Origin: Volutella citrinella
Taxonomy: Eukaryota > Ascomycota > Sordariomycetes > Hypocreales > Nectriaceae
Reading direction: 5' to 3'
DNA: 64,000 nucleotides
NCBI GenBank assembly: GCA_034401135.1
Contig: JAWZSP010000003.1
Coordinates: 4,526,001-4,590,000 of the forward strand
This document shows, piece after piece, positions 1-11,770 of this stretch. The stretch's first letter is position 1; every line of letters starts with the position of its first letter. The notes beneath the pieces were generated by a model that was given only the letters and a program-made list of their open reading frames with translations, made no database searches and was not told the DNA's origin. The translations under genes and the position numbers were made by a program.

Positions 1-294
1 AATCGCCTCCATTACCTACTGCTGTGCAACCGTACGCCCTGCCACACTGATGTCTGATTCGACAGATGCGGACGGCTGTACCACCATGAATCATTAATCC
101 CGCCGGTGCAACCCTCCCCCGCAGCTCATGCGGACCAGGCCAGCTCATCGATCTGGTCGACTGTCTGCCTTGCTGCCTCCAGCCGCGAGGGTGCGGACTG
201 GGCTTGCGTGGAATCATGATGCTTCAAACATCACAGCTAGCTGCCTCCAGCTTCAACGACGACAGCGACATGCTCTGCATCTCCACCTCGCGAC
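1..294. other. Left-edge non-coding flank
   Basis: No gene supported. Probably 5' flank of the plus-strand gene beginning at 295; several minus-strand open frames here are shadows of that gene. Confidence 0.4.
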
Positions 295-2294
295 ATGTCC
301 GGAAACGCTGACCCGAGGCCGTGGTACTGTCTCCCGCAGCCGCGGTGCAGGCTGTGCCAGTTTCGCTTGGCAGACGGTGACGAGGTTCTCGCAGGTACAT
401 CCTCCATCCCCACCATGCATTCTGGGTGTTGTCTTGTTGATTGACCATCGCAGCCATCGACTACCGACGCTTCACCAGCCACTTCGTCTTCCTGCGCAAC
501 ACCATCGTGCGTGACGACGGCCTGGGCATCGTGCTGCACCTCTGCTGCCACCCCGCGTGCGAGTCCGCCGCCTCCCTGCCCAGCGACGGCGTGCTCTGCT
601 ACCACGCCGCCTGCTTCAACGCCCGCCGCTGCAGCATCTCGCCCACATTCCTGGCCGCCACCCAGCACCAGTACCTGGCCAGCGCCCACGAGGACGAGCG
701 GAGAGCGACGCACTTCCGCGTCTCGCTGGGCCTGCTGCTCCGCCAGTCGTGCCCCCACCGGCTGCCCGAGACGCTGTGGCTGCGCATCGCTGGCCTCCTC
801 GTCCGCGAGTATGCCGTCGTCATGTCGCAGGGCACCGTGCTGCATCAGGGCTGGCCGACTATGGGAGACGTCGTAGACCTTACTCGCTGCGTCTACGCCA
901 CCTTTGTCATGTTTGAGGGCATCCAGTACCTGCGGAGCCTGACGAACAAGCCCGAGCCTGGCGAGGGGCAGCTCGTGCTTGAGGCTCCGAGGAGTTCGAG
1001 GATTTGTAGCATCCTCATCGGGGAGGACCACCTCGGAGTCCGCGAGATCTCCTTCTTGTCCTCGAACGAGCCGGCCAGCCAGAGGGCCCAATCGGGTGTG
1101 CTGTGGCGGCTGGTGCACAACGACGACGGGCTCTTCAGAGTCAGGACGCGGACAGACGTAAGTCACGCCGGATCACTTCGCGAGACCAACACCAATGGCT
1201 AATGGAGTCGATGCAGGGCGTGAAGCTGAGGGACGTCCAAGATGTGCGACTGCCGCCGGGGCCCAAGCAGCCCACAATCAGCTGGGCGCAACCTGAAATA
1301 TCGGCAAACATGGTTGATCTCGGGGGCCTCTCATCGCCGACGGTGCCTGCGGTTCGTCTTCGCATGCTGTCCATGGATGTCAACTATCCGAGTGTGCTGG
1401 GGTACTCGGTGGCGATAGCCAGGGACAAGATCATTTCGATGCATGCTCATCGGAAAGGTGCAGATAAGTTGTTATATAAGCACGTCGACAACAACTTCGA
1501 CTCAGTCACATGGCTGTATATGCCGCTGGATCAAGGGGAGTACCTGAAGATCCTCTCGCAGCGGACCGCACACCCTACAGGCAAGCTTGCCGAACGGGCT
1601 CTGATGGTGAGTACGGGGAACAGCAACGAGCATGAGCCTTGAGAATCGCTAACTTTCCCAGTTCACGACTGATCGCGGGAGGATGGTCGTCTTTGGGAGA
1701 TACGCAGACACGTCTCCAGACGTCAGGTTCGTGCAGCTCGGCGAGCTTGATAGCGCCCCGTCAAGGATGTTCTTCAACGCATGGGACTCGCTGCAGAATG
1801 CGAGGGAAGTCCGCTACCTTGCCTTTGACGGGCCTCGACAGCTCATCCCTCACCCGCACCCCGCGACGCTGGTTTCTGCATCGGGTCGTCCGCCCTCCGC
1901 CGCCGCCGACGAGCCGTGGTACTTCTCCAGCTGTGTCTCCGGTGACCTAGCAGAAGTGACCGTGGCGCGAAGCCCAAAGTGTCCGCACAGGTCCGTATCT
2001 GGGCTACTTGTGAAACATCAAAACCGGCACGTGGACTGTCTGGGCCAGTTCCGCTTTGACTGGGTCGACAAGACGTTGACGCTGGCCTGTCCTAGTCACG
2101 CAACAGCTGACGAGGGTTTATGGATAGGTTTTGGTAAGGCAAATGATGATCTGGAATTTATCTGTCGGGTGGAGAGTCGCCGCGATGGTTCTACTGCTGA
2201 GGGCCTACGCTGGGAGAAGGTTGATGGGGCGGGATTGCTCGAGTGGTGGTTTTCCTCGCGACGGGTATTGGTGAGGTTTGTCACGCCGAAATGA
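295..2294 (+). CDS. Conserved fungal hypothetical protein, 608 aa, four exons
   Basis: Function not recognised. Model: exons 295-394, 454-1157, 1217-1606, 1662-2294, with introns of 59, 59 and 55 nt; the exon sum is 1,827 nt and every junction keeps frame. The ATG at 295 is chosen because the open frame at 441 begins with TTG, and splicing 394 to 454 adds an N-terminal Cys-rich stretch (CRLCQ). The second intron of the body carries a good branch site (gctaac) just before its acceptor. The first 100 residues are rich in Cys and Trp, as in fungal proteins seen near F-box-like and HNH-like families, but no catalytic motif is visible. No signal peptide or membrane segment is seen. The structure is well supported; the role is unknown. 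Confidence 0.75.
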
Positions 2295-3292
2295 TCGGCT
2301 TAACCAAGATGAGAGCATTGCGAAGAATGAGGGACAGCTGGGCGTCTTGGCGTGGAAAGTCGTAATAGCTAAGTCTAGACTGCTGGGCGAGCCTCATGGC
2401 CGAGGCGTGGCTTAAGGGGTTTGTAAGGGCGTCCAATGACGGGATTGGTGTTTTGGTACTTACTCTCGTTATAGAAACACCGGAATTCCATCATTGCGCA
2501 ATAGCATTGCTAATTAGGTGGCCAATCAGACGATAGCTCAAGGTTGTGTGCTATTCATAGAGTCTGTCCGAGTGCGAGATCGTCGGTTGGGACGGCAGCC
2601 TCAGTGATGTTGCTGATAAATGGGCCAAGCTCAGAAACACATAAACCGCCCGACGAAAAGTTAGATGCAGCTGCGACGCAAAATGTTGATTTCCCATGCA
2701 GGACGGCAGCAATTCCGTCGTTATGACACAGACCTGCCATGCGCAACCACCCTGTTCGAGGCGATCTGGTTAGTCTCGGGCCCGTTATGTCACCAGCCCG
2801 AACCTACACAGGCCCGTCCACACTGCGGCCCCACCCCGGCCGTGGATGCGGCTGATCAGCGATCGGACGCCTTACGTGAATGCCATTCGAATGCGTCCCG
2901 GGCTAGCTCCTTGGGGACGTTGTGTGAGCGGAAAGGCAGCGCCGTCGCGGAGCCGTAGCGGCAACGTCATAGCCGGAAGGGCGCGATGCATGTAATGCAC
3001 CCCGCGAGCCAGTGGGAATTTACCGAGGGTCCTGGTTTGGCACACTGAGAGATGGTGGATTGGTGATCAACTCCTCTGTGCAGGGCTTAGGCTCCAGGGG
3101 CCCAATGTTATCTGCGCCCCAGATCCGCGGTATAAAGAATGCGGGCTCCCGTCTCCCTTCCGTCCAGGGTCGGGATAAGTCTACGAGACACAGCTTGCCG
3201 TGCATCTTGTGGTCATCGATCAAGCTATTTTAATCTATCCCGGATCTCAATTATTTCCGTCTAGATCCCCTTGACGCCACGCCCCTTTTGTC
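2295..3292. other. Intergenic region upstream of the MFS gene
   Basis: 998 bases with no supported gene. Only short non-conserved open frames. The right part is the probable promoter of the transporter starting at 3293. Confidence 0.5.
3131..3137 (+). promoter_or_regulatory. TATA-like box of the MFS transporter
   Basis: TATAAAG flanked by GC-rich sequence, about 156 nt upstream of the ATG at 3293, a usual distance for an inducible fungal gene. Inferred from sequence only. Confidence 0.4.
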
Positions 3293-4974
3293 ATGGCTGA
3301 TGCCGTGCTGGGCAATGTCGCCCGCGACTCTGCGACAATCATCGTCGACCCCAGCGCCGACTCGTCAGACTTCAATCCATCGGATGGAAACGACATCGAG
3401 CTTGCTCCCGCGAGAAAGGAGCATGTAGGGAGCGCAGGAGACGTGGAATGGGACCAGGACCCCACGAATCCGCTAAACTGGCCGTCGTGGAAGAAGGCGT
3501 TCCAGGTGTTTATCCTGTCCATGGCGGCTCTCATGGTGTAAATGACCCCAACCCCATCAACCCGCACCCCCCCTCGGCTCACAATTCCCTCCCAGGTCAA
3601 CCGCAACATCCATCGTCAGCTCCGCGCGAAACCAATTCATGCAAGAGTTCCACGTCAGCAGCACCGTCGCGATCCTGCCGCTGGCCCTGTACACGCTGGC
3701 CCTGGGCTTCGGCCCCATCGTCGGCGGGCCCGTGTCCGAGACGCTGGGCCGACACCCCGTGTACGCGGCCGGCATCCCCATCGGCGGTCTTTTTACATTG
3801 GGCGCCGGCTTCGTTCACAACTTTGGCGCGCTGTGCTTCCTGCGCTTCATGGCCGGCATTTGCTGGGGTCCTGTGCTGGCTATCTCGGTGGGCAGCATCT
3901 CCGACATGTTCCGGCCTGCGGATCGGGGGCCCGTCTCGTCCATCTTTGTCCTCATGCCGTTTCTCGGGCCTGGGCTTGGGTAGGTGAACCCAAGAATTTC
4001 TTTACATATCAGGAGATTGACCTCTGTAGCCCCGTAATCGGATCCTTCGTCGTCAGCCGCAAGGGCTGGCGCTGGACGCAGTGGACGCTGTGCTTCTTCA
4101 CGCTCCTCTGCGCCGTCGGCATCGTCTTCACGCGCGAGACGTTCCACCCCGTCCTCCGCCGCCGTCTCGCCAAGAAGCGCGGAGACCAGGGCCCGCCCCA
4201 ACCGCCGCTGAAAGCCCAGCTGCAGCAGTTCATCGTCATCGCCGCGGCTCGCCCCGTGAGCATGCTCTTCACCGAGCCCATCGTCACCTTCATCTGCCTG
4301 TACGTGGCAGCCGAGTTCGGCACCCTGTTCTGCTTCTTCGCCGCCGTGCCGTTTACGTTTGGCACCGTCTACCGCTTTGGCATCGAGCACAGCGGCCTTG
4401 TATTCTTGGCCATTGTTATTGGCGCCTTTCTGGGGACCTTGACCGTCATCCTCTGTGACGTCTTCATCTACCGCAAGCAGATCTCGCGGTTCCAGGACGG
4501 CAAGGTCCCACCAGAGTATCGCCTCTTTCCTGCAATATTTGGGAGCATCGGCCTGCCGCTCGGTCTCTTTTGGTTTGCCTGGACGGCCCGCGCGTCCATC
4601 TCGTGGGCCAGCCCGGCGTGCGCCATGATCCCGTTCGCCTGGGGCAACATCTGCCTCTTCATCAGCACGGTGCAGTACATAGTCGACACATACCACGGGA
4701 GCGTCGTCGCGAGTGCCTCGTCGGCCAACAGTCTGGCACGGTACGGGTTCGCAGGCGTCTTCCCGCTCTTCACCCTCCAAAGTAAGCAAACAAACCGCAT
4801 AGGCCACCCGAGTGTCGTGTCGTACTGACTGTGTCACCAGTGTACGAGAAGCTGGGCATTCATTGGGCCGCCAGCCTGCTCGGGTTCATTTCGCTCGCCC
4901 TGCTGCCCGTGCCATGGGTGCTGTTCAAGTACGGACCACAGATTCGCGCAAGGAGTAAATATGAGACATCATAG
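3293..4974 (+). CDS. MFS transporter, drug/polyamine DHA1 type
   Basis: Major facilitator, 504 aa, expected at the plasma membrane, probably a proton antiporter exporting drugs or polyamines. Exons 3293-3537, 3596-3979, 4030-4781, 4841-4974; introns 58, 50 and 59 nt; exon sum 1,515 nt. The N-terminal tail ends in an acidic stretch and NPLNWPSWKK, which is typical just before the first helix of the fungal TPO/FLR1-like group. A motif-A-like loop follows helix 2 (GPIVGGPVSETLGRHP) and the antiporter motif C region PFLGPGLGPVIGSF follows later. A long Arg/Lys-rich central loop (RRRLAKKR) separates the two six-helix halves. Substrate cannot be read from sequence. Next gene is convergent after 182 bases. 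Confidence 0.9.
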
Positions 4975-5156
4975 GGGCAGCATGGTTGGACAAAAAGTCG
5001 TTATAGAATGGTCTTGGTTATAGACAAGTATGTAATAGAATATTAGCAGAACCGGCGTTGCGCGCCTTGTTTAATTATATATTCCACCACGAATGTGGAC
5101 TCATCAACCTCCTATCACCCGAGCGCGGTCTCGACGTGAATCTTCTGGGCAAGCAT

Positions 5157-6411
5157 CTACAGCTTGATTTGGTTAAAGTCCTTGTCGAGGTAGTACCACT
5201 TGTCGTAGGCCGCGGGGCGGGGAGCCGCGGGCAGGATGTTGGCCTCCTTGGGGACGTTGAACTTCTCGGTCGTGTCCTTGGCCTTGACAAAGGACTGGCG
5301 CCACGACTTCTCGGACGTCTGGTTGTAGTTGATCTCGTTGGAGTCGACGCGGCCGCGGGCCAGGTCCTGCCAGTACTTGTGGCTCTCCTTGACGAGCTTG
5401 CGCATGTCCTTGGCGGCCACCCACTTGTTGCCCGTGATCTTGTTGAGGCCGCTGCCGCGGACCACCTTGTAGTAGAGGAACCAGTCGAAGAAGGTGGCGG
5501 CCATACCGGGGCGGTACTTTTCGAGGTCCTCGACGGCTGTTTCTGTCAGTTGTCCAATACGTGTATTGTTAATGGTTGGGATTATGGGCTTACAGTCGAC
5601 GAGCTTGGCGAGGGGGTCCTCGACGTCAATGGCCAGGACCTTCCAGTCGGTGGCACCGTCCTGTAGCTGTTAGTGGAAAGCATTTACGGAGTCATTTATT
5701 TGCAAACTTACGTCCTCAAGAGGGAGACCACCGAGGACCTTGACCTCCTTGATCTGGCCGACGGTCGCGGGGCTAGGGCACAGATGTCAGTAACCTTCCT
5801 AAGCCATGACGTCCGAGCACTTACAGATCAGAAATGTCAAAAATGTCCATGGGGTCGTTATCACCAATCAGGCCGGTGAACTCGTGCTTGAAGTTGGGGC
5901 TCTCCCAGGTCTGGGGGATGGAGCCGTAGTGGAAGGGGTACGTCTTGTGCGGCCAGACGCTCTCGACGAAGCGAGGGGCCTTGCTCTTCTCATCGTGGAA
6001 GATGGGGTCTGTCGTGGTCAATCAGTGGATGCAATCGTGGCATGTGATGGTAAGTGGCCACTCACTCAGAGGCTCGTCGCGCTTGGTCTCAATCTTGGCG
6101 TCGGTCCAACGGGGGATCTCGACGTAGTACCGGATGATGGAGTTGTCATTGGTACGCGGGTACAGCGGGATGTCGTGCCAGAAGGAGATGGGCTCGCCGT
6201 TCTTCTCGAGCCAGACTCGCCACTCCTATAGTCGCGTGTCAGTCCATCAATTGAGTTCTCCATGCGAGTCTCAGTATATCGTGCTTACCAGGGTGTTGCG
6301 AGCGCCAACCTCGCGCACGCTGACCTTACCACCGAAGCCAGCAGCGGCGACGACGTCAGCAGCCAAAGCGGGCAGCAAGGCCAGCTTGAGGAGAGAGAGT
6401 CCAGCAACCAT
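5157..6411 (-). CDS. Inorganic pyrophosphatase, family I, with hydrophobic leader
   Basis: Hydrolyses diphosphate to orthophosphate. Six exons on the minus strand: 6289-6411, 6066-6225, 5825-6008, 5712-5772, 5594-5660, 5157-5536; introns 63, 57, 52, 51 and 57 nt; exon sum 975 nt, 324 aa. The family I signature DNDPMDI lies at about residues 144-150, and the YPFHYG and DPLAKL regions match eukaryotic enzymes. The first 24 residues form a hydrophobic leader (MVAGLSLLKLALLPALAADV) resembling a secretory signal peptide, absent from the cytosolic yeast enzyme IPP1, which is about 287 aa. It may therefore act in the secretory pathway or outside the cell; a mitochondrial location is less likely because the leader lacks Arg. 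Start at 6411 is chosen because it gives the leader directly; an in-frame ATG at 6564 lies further upstream. Confidence 0.92.
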
Positions 6412-7859
6412 TGCGACGGTAAAGACAATGCTGCGTTTCCGGGGTTCACTGCAGAGGGAGGCAGAGCTGAGAGGCAGGAGACAGGCCGGAACTGAGAAAG
6501 GTGGGGGATCTGCGACACCCTTTAATAGCCAAGACAGCCCGCAAGCTGCGCTGGAGTATTCCACTCTATCGGAGCCTCAGCGCGACTCCTCCTCCCTTGT
6601 CGGAGCGATGCCGGTCTGGCGTGAGACAAAGCAGGCTCGGAAGGGAGCTGCATCGACGCCTGTCTTGGCCTACACGCTTGCCGGGGTGGACAGATTGGCT
6701 CATGGGCGCTAGCTGGTGGCTAATGCTCCTGCGGTGCATGTCAATCCGACTCAATCGTCGAGGAGCAGCCATCCAAGCCATGTCTAACTGCTCTGATCAT
6801 CTCTGGTGTCTTCTGGCGTGGATGATCATGGCGGGTCTCGGTGACGGAAACGGAGGGCCGTTGAGGCTGTGGGGACGCTGGGGGGCTCTCATTCGGCGCC
6901 CGCTGCGGGTCACTGCGGGATGGATCAGGGCCCCGGGTGGCGGTCCTTCAGCGATCCAATCCCCACGGCTGCGATGCCCCAGGTGGGTTCCGCCGCCGAG
7001 GGTGCTTTGGTGGGGTGCTTCACTGTAAACAACCGCCAACAGCCACTGGCCGCCTTTGGTGTCGCCCCCGGCCTTTCTTGGCAGTCCTCTATTTCATCAT
7101 CACCAACCCACCCACGTGCGTCCATCACGGCCGTCTCATTGCTCCCGCCGCCGTCGCGAGCACGTGCTGACCTGCCGTCCGAGCTAGAAGCCTTGTTCCT
7201 GGCTCCCGCTACGTCCCAGCGCCCTGCTAGCCGACTGCTTATCCTCAGGCGGGATGGACCTAGTTGAGTACCAATGGCATCTCGGGCTTCAACGGCTCTG
7301 AAGGCTAATTCACTAGGGCCATTCTTACTCTGGGTTGCTGCTTTACTCGATGCCAGTCCTAGCATTTCCGCTGGCCAGAATGCTGCTGATTTGCGGTATT
7401 TGATCTGGTCGCCGTTGGAAGCAATGGTCATCTTCATTCAGCCAGCGTGCGACAAGGGCTGGAAGTCTGTGGCGTCTCTTGCATCTCCTCCGGTGACCTT
7501 ATCCGGTAGGTCATAGTTTCGGGTACTACTCATATTTCATGACTCCGGTTGCCTATAGCGAAGAACTGCAACTGACTCGAAGTATTACTCCCTAGGCTTG
7601 CTAGCCAACGATCGAATAGCCTCTACTTCACCTGTCGCCCATGCTGCACATGCCCTCTTTTCTCACTGGGCATGCTGTATATATTTCAGCTTGTCCGGCC
7701 AGTTGCCCACTAGCTGAGACTTCTCAGGCGCATCCGCTCCCGTCAATTCAGAAATAATTGCATAAAGTGAAGCCCAGACTACAGAAACCCTTCTCACGTC
7801 AACCGTTCCCAGTCCATCAAGCATGCCCCAATATGCCTTTATCCGAAGCAATAGTGGCA
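6412..7859. other. Gene-free stretch
   Basis: 1,448 bases holding the 5' flank of the pyrophosphatase gene and the 3' flank of the NACHT-ankyrin gene. The longest ATG frame is 170 codons (7437 to 6925, minus) with no recognisable features; not called. Confidence 0.4.
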
Positions 7860-10800
7860 TTAAGCTAAGTACCTTCTCCCAAGGCTGCAGCATTCTTCGC
7901 AGATACTACTCCAACATACTGGATCCCAAGGATCGCTGGGCCTATAATCGAAAAAGCAGATAATACAGGTCTTAGTGAATCCAATAACGCAGGACCTAGG
8001 TATCTCTGCGGCTCCGATCTCGACATTGAGCTCAACGCCCCTAATATATGCATATTCGCGCAAGACCTGAATAATCTCGTCATGTTGCTGTCGTCTGGCC
8101 CAATAAAGGACAGTGTATCCGGCGTTATCAGCGCTTTCGACATCCACTGGCTCGCCTTCAAGAAGCAGCTTCACAATTTCAATCTGGCCCATGCGGACCG
8201 CGATAGATAGTGGTGTCATGCCGTACTTGTCAATCCGATGCTTTCCTGTGGAGCCATAGCTCAGGAGGCGCCCGGCTGTGCTGGTGTCCCCATCATCGGT
8301 CGCTGATGCATCGGCGCCTCTTTCCAAGAGTAGGCCAAACGTATCAATCCGTAGCCCTCCCAAGGCTGCCATATGCAGAGCGGTGCGTCCAAGTTCTCCC
8401 ACTTGCTCCACATTGGCGCCCAGCTCCAGGAGGAGTCTGACGATACGGTCTTTCCCTCTCATTGCTGCAAGGGCCAAAGGCGATCCGTATGGCCCGAAAC
8501 TCATATTTAAGTCTGCACCATTTTGAATGAGCAGGCGGATAATCCTTTCTGTCGTATTTTGAGGGAAATTATTTATTGCAGCATACACGGGGGTCCCATG
8601 ACGGCTATGCCATTGGTTTGGATCGGCGCCATGGGCAAGAAGGAGCTTGACAACCTCAAATTGGCCTGCATTGGTAGCACGCGTGAGTGCGCTGGGGCAG
8701 TCTTCCGAGCAGAAGTTGACGTCAGCACCAGACTCTAGCAGAACTTTTGTCATAGATGGATTGAGACAGGCGAGTTGCAACGGTCGCTCTTGATTTCCAT
8801 CGGCCCCATTGGGATCAAATCCATGTTGCAGGAGAAATTCGACGCATCTCACATTGCCCCCCTCCGCCGCGAGCTGGAGCGCCGTCCGGCAACAGCTGGA
8901 CCCAAGAGTGCGGACTCCTTTTTGGAAGAGTAGCATGGCTGCTTCAGCTCTGCCAAACCTCAAAGCAATTTCAAATGGACTGCGCACAAAATCGGCAGCA
9001 TCAGCGCCCAGGTTGAGCAAGATTTCGATTATCTCGAGGTCATTGTTGAAGACGGCTGCATTCAGCGCAGAAAGTCTGTGGCCGGATTTTGTAACAGCAA
9101 AAATGGGAAATTCCTGGTCATTTGAGGAGCTATCCATCTGGTCCACGAGCTGTCGGAGGATGAAAGGAAGGCGAAAAACAGAAGCAAGATATATACAGCT
9201 GCCCAATCTTGTCGTCGAACGCTCTTGACGGTTAGAGTCTTCAAGTTCAGGTGGAGTAGGGAGCTGCCTAGCATCCATTGGCAGGTCCAAGAAAGTAAAA
9301 AAATCCCGGTGTAGATGTCTATCCAAGATATCAAAATTGTTACCTTGATTTTGAAATAGTCTCAGAACTTGGTCTTCCAGAAATGGCTCTCGAGTTGAAC
9401 CTTTGTAGTGTTCAGACCAGTGTTCAGCAGCGTACGCGGAAAACAGATGGCTTTCCATCGTTGCGGTTAAAGAGGGATCCAGAAGGAAAGCCAAACATAT
9501 GCCTGTCATGACTTTATTTGCTTTAGTGTCTCTGAAGCCAAATTTCTTGACATCCTGATCCTCAAGTATTCGATCTGACTGGAGGTATTCTTTTACAGAG
9601 AAGTGTGCGAGTTGAATAAAATATCTGGTCATCCTTGGACCCACCAGACGAACTTCTGTGATTCCTGGGCAGATTTGCTGGATGGCAGTAACATCTTCCA
9701 ACCTGCGTTCGGGTCTAAAGGTGAAATCCCTGCCAGTTTCCACAGCAAGTGCATCCTGGAGCTCTTCGATCTCCAAGGGCCTCTTGGCGCAGCTCAGAAT
9801 GGTCAACATTTGCTGTGCGTAGCCCACAGAAAACGACGGAATGTTGAGGAGCATTCGCTTGTAGGTTTCGTCGAGAGTCTCCGGTAAGGATTCGAGCACT
9901 TTGTCGAGCAAATCTTTGCTACAGGGACAAGCCGCAAGCGCGGTGAACTGACAGTCCACCCACCGGAAGCTTGAATCAAATTGTCAACAATTGGTCAAAA
10001 TGGAATTTTGCAGTGCAGGAGGAAATACGCACACTCCCTTGGCACGGTTCACAAGGGCTTTCTCGATATCCTTATGATACTTCTGCCATTTCCGTAACCT
10101 TCTGTCCTGAGCTAGGCGCTGTGAAACGTATGCCGCAATGTCATTCTGCATGGAATCATTTCTCAACGAAATCTCATCTTCGGGCGTGCCGCACAGTTCT
10201 TCGCGAATATCTACCTCGTCGCGACTTGTGACAAGGAGGTGGACTCCAGGCTCGGACCAGTCTCGCATGTCCGCCAGGACTCTCAGCATATCGTACCGGG
10301 ACTTGTCTCGGGGGCTCTCATCCAAGGCATCCAGTATGATGTACGTGTCTTCGAATTTCTGAATAAGACTCCTGAGGCAGGCAATCAGGACAGAGTTTGG
10401 GGGACAAGCTGCTTTATGTTCATCATAAAGTTGCGAGAGGAGCTGCGTGTCATCGAGCTGAGACGCCAACTGAAGTACCAGAGTCCTCAGCATCGCTGAC
10501 GCATCTTGCTTGCTTTCATCCCTGAATGTGAAGAAGAAGAATCCGATTGCGGCCCGCTTCATTTGTTTCAGTCGTTTGTATGTGTCGTGGATCACAGTTG
10601 AGCAGAGCACCGTTTTCCCACACCCAGCAAAGCCGTTCAACCACAGGAAAGAATTCGGCTTCCCCGTCCAAGCGATGAAATCTTGCCCTTCCGTAAACCA
10701 GAGTCCAGTTTCTGGATGTCGCTTTCCATTTGCTTCATTCAAGTTCGTCGCCGGGTCTGGCGCTGCTAGCCAGGCACGAATTTCGGACGAAATCTGGTGG

Positions 10801-11313
10801 CTCCTTACTTGCTCGAGCAAGTCTTTCGTTTCATCCACGTTTTGTTGAATGTAGTTCAAGCTACTTTGAGCGAGGAGCTGGTGCGCTAGAGCCAGGTGGG
10901 ATAGGATGCCGTCGATGCCCTCCTCCAGCTTGAGCAGCGTGCTCTGCCTGAAGGGATAGGCTAGGCGTCGAGCTGTGGCCTTGACAGTAGCGCGCACTCC
11001 AGACGTGGGCCCTGAGTTCGGGTCGAACTTGGCTAGTTCTTCCTGTAGCTCCTTTATGTCCTCTTCGCATTCTTTGACTGACGTCGTGATGAGATCCACG
11101 AGTTGATCTTGGCCTGGCTTCAGTTCGCCGTCTTCGATTTGCTCGCTAAGGACTTCCAATACACCCACGAGCTTCTCCAACCTTGAAATCGTTCTCTTGG
11201 TATCTTTTTCCCGATCTTTGTAGCCTTGGTAGTAGTCCACCAATGCCTTTGTGACCTGGAGACCGAGGGATATGATGCCACCGACGCTACCAGCGACAGA
11301 GCGGGTCAGACAT
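7860..11313 (-). pseudogene. NACHT-ankyrin STAND protein with frameshift at the start codon
   Basis: Fungal NLR-like signalling ATPase of the type tied to heterokaryon incompatibility and self/non-self responses. Exons 10033-11313 and 7860-9969, intron 63 nt. Visible parts in order: an N-terminal fungal STAND helix region (SVAGSVGGIISLGLQV), a coiled-coil-like stretch, a NACHT domain with Walker A GFAGCGKT near 10634-10611 and Walker B YIILDALDES, a winged-helix-like linker, then about ten ankyrin repeats (for example TALQLAAEGGN, TALHMAALGG) and a Cys-rich tail. The body is intact, but no in-frame ATG exists before the N-terminal domain. The obvious start at 11313 reads MSDPL in another frame and stops after eight codons; family members usually run from MDPLSV directly into this region. 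Loss of two bases near 11298-11301 (a CT step) would explain this. It could be a true lesion, an assembly error or an undetected first exon. Confidence 0.6.
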
Positions 11314-11770
11314 GGTCGATCAGACGGCGTTGGTGGAGTGGGAGCCCCCAAAAAAGAGTTTCGGATTGGATTTTCCGTACTGGAGTGATAGATGGGGCGA
11401 GTGTGACGGAGCTGACAATGAAGCCCGACAGATTGAGGCAGTCAGCCCAACCCGCCTTGGATCGGATCAGGCTGTGCATTTAATTCACATGACCACAGCC
11501 TCATTCACTGCATTCAGCGGTAAGGAAAACATATGCAATATGCGAGGTGCTCAACGACCATGAAAAGGCCAATAGAACAAAAGATCAGGTGCCACTGCAT
11601 GATTAGCAGCAGCACATCTGCCACGCATCTCGCCAGGCAGTTTTGGCTGCTCAAACCTTCTAGCAACACCGCATACCGAAACCAGGCACTGTCTCATTAA
11701 GGCCATGTATTTATGTGTGTGTGTTCAAAAAGCATCTCATTTAGCATCGCCGGCGTATGCCTCTAAGCCC
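11314..11770. other. Intergenic region
   Basis: 457 bases between two minus-strand genes; an in-frame stop lies upstream of the NACHT reading frame here. Nothing else supported. Confidence 0.4.

Noticed and set aside
237..1166. 309-codon minus-strand open frame
   Set aside because: Antisense shadow of the spliced plus-strand gene; no conserved blocks and low-complexity composition.
6925..7437. 170-codon ATG frame on the minus strand in a gene-free region
   Set aside because: No recognisable motif, no splice support and no signal peptide; not enough to call a gene.
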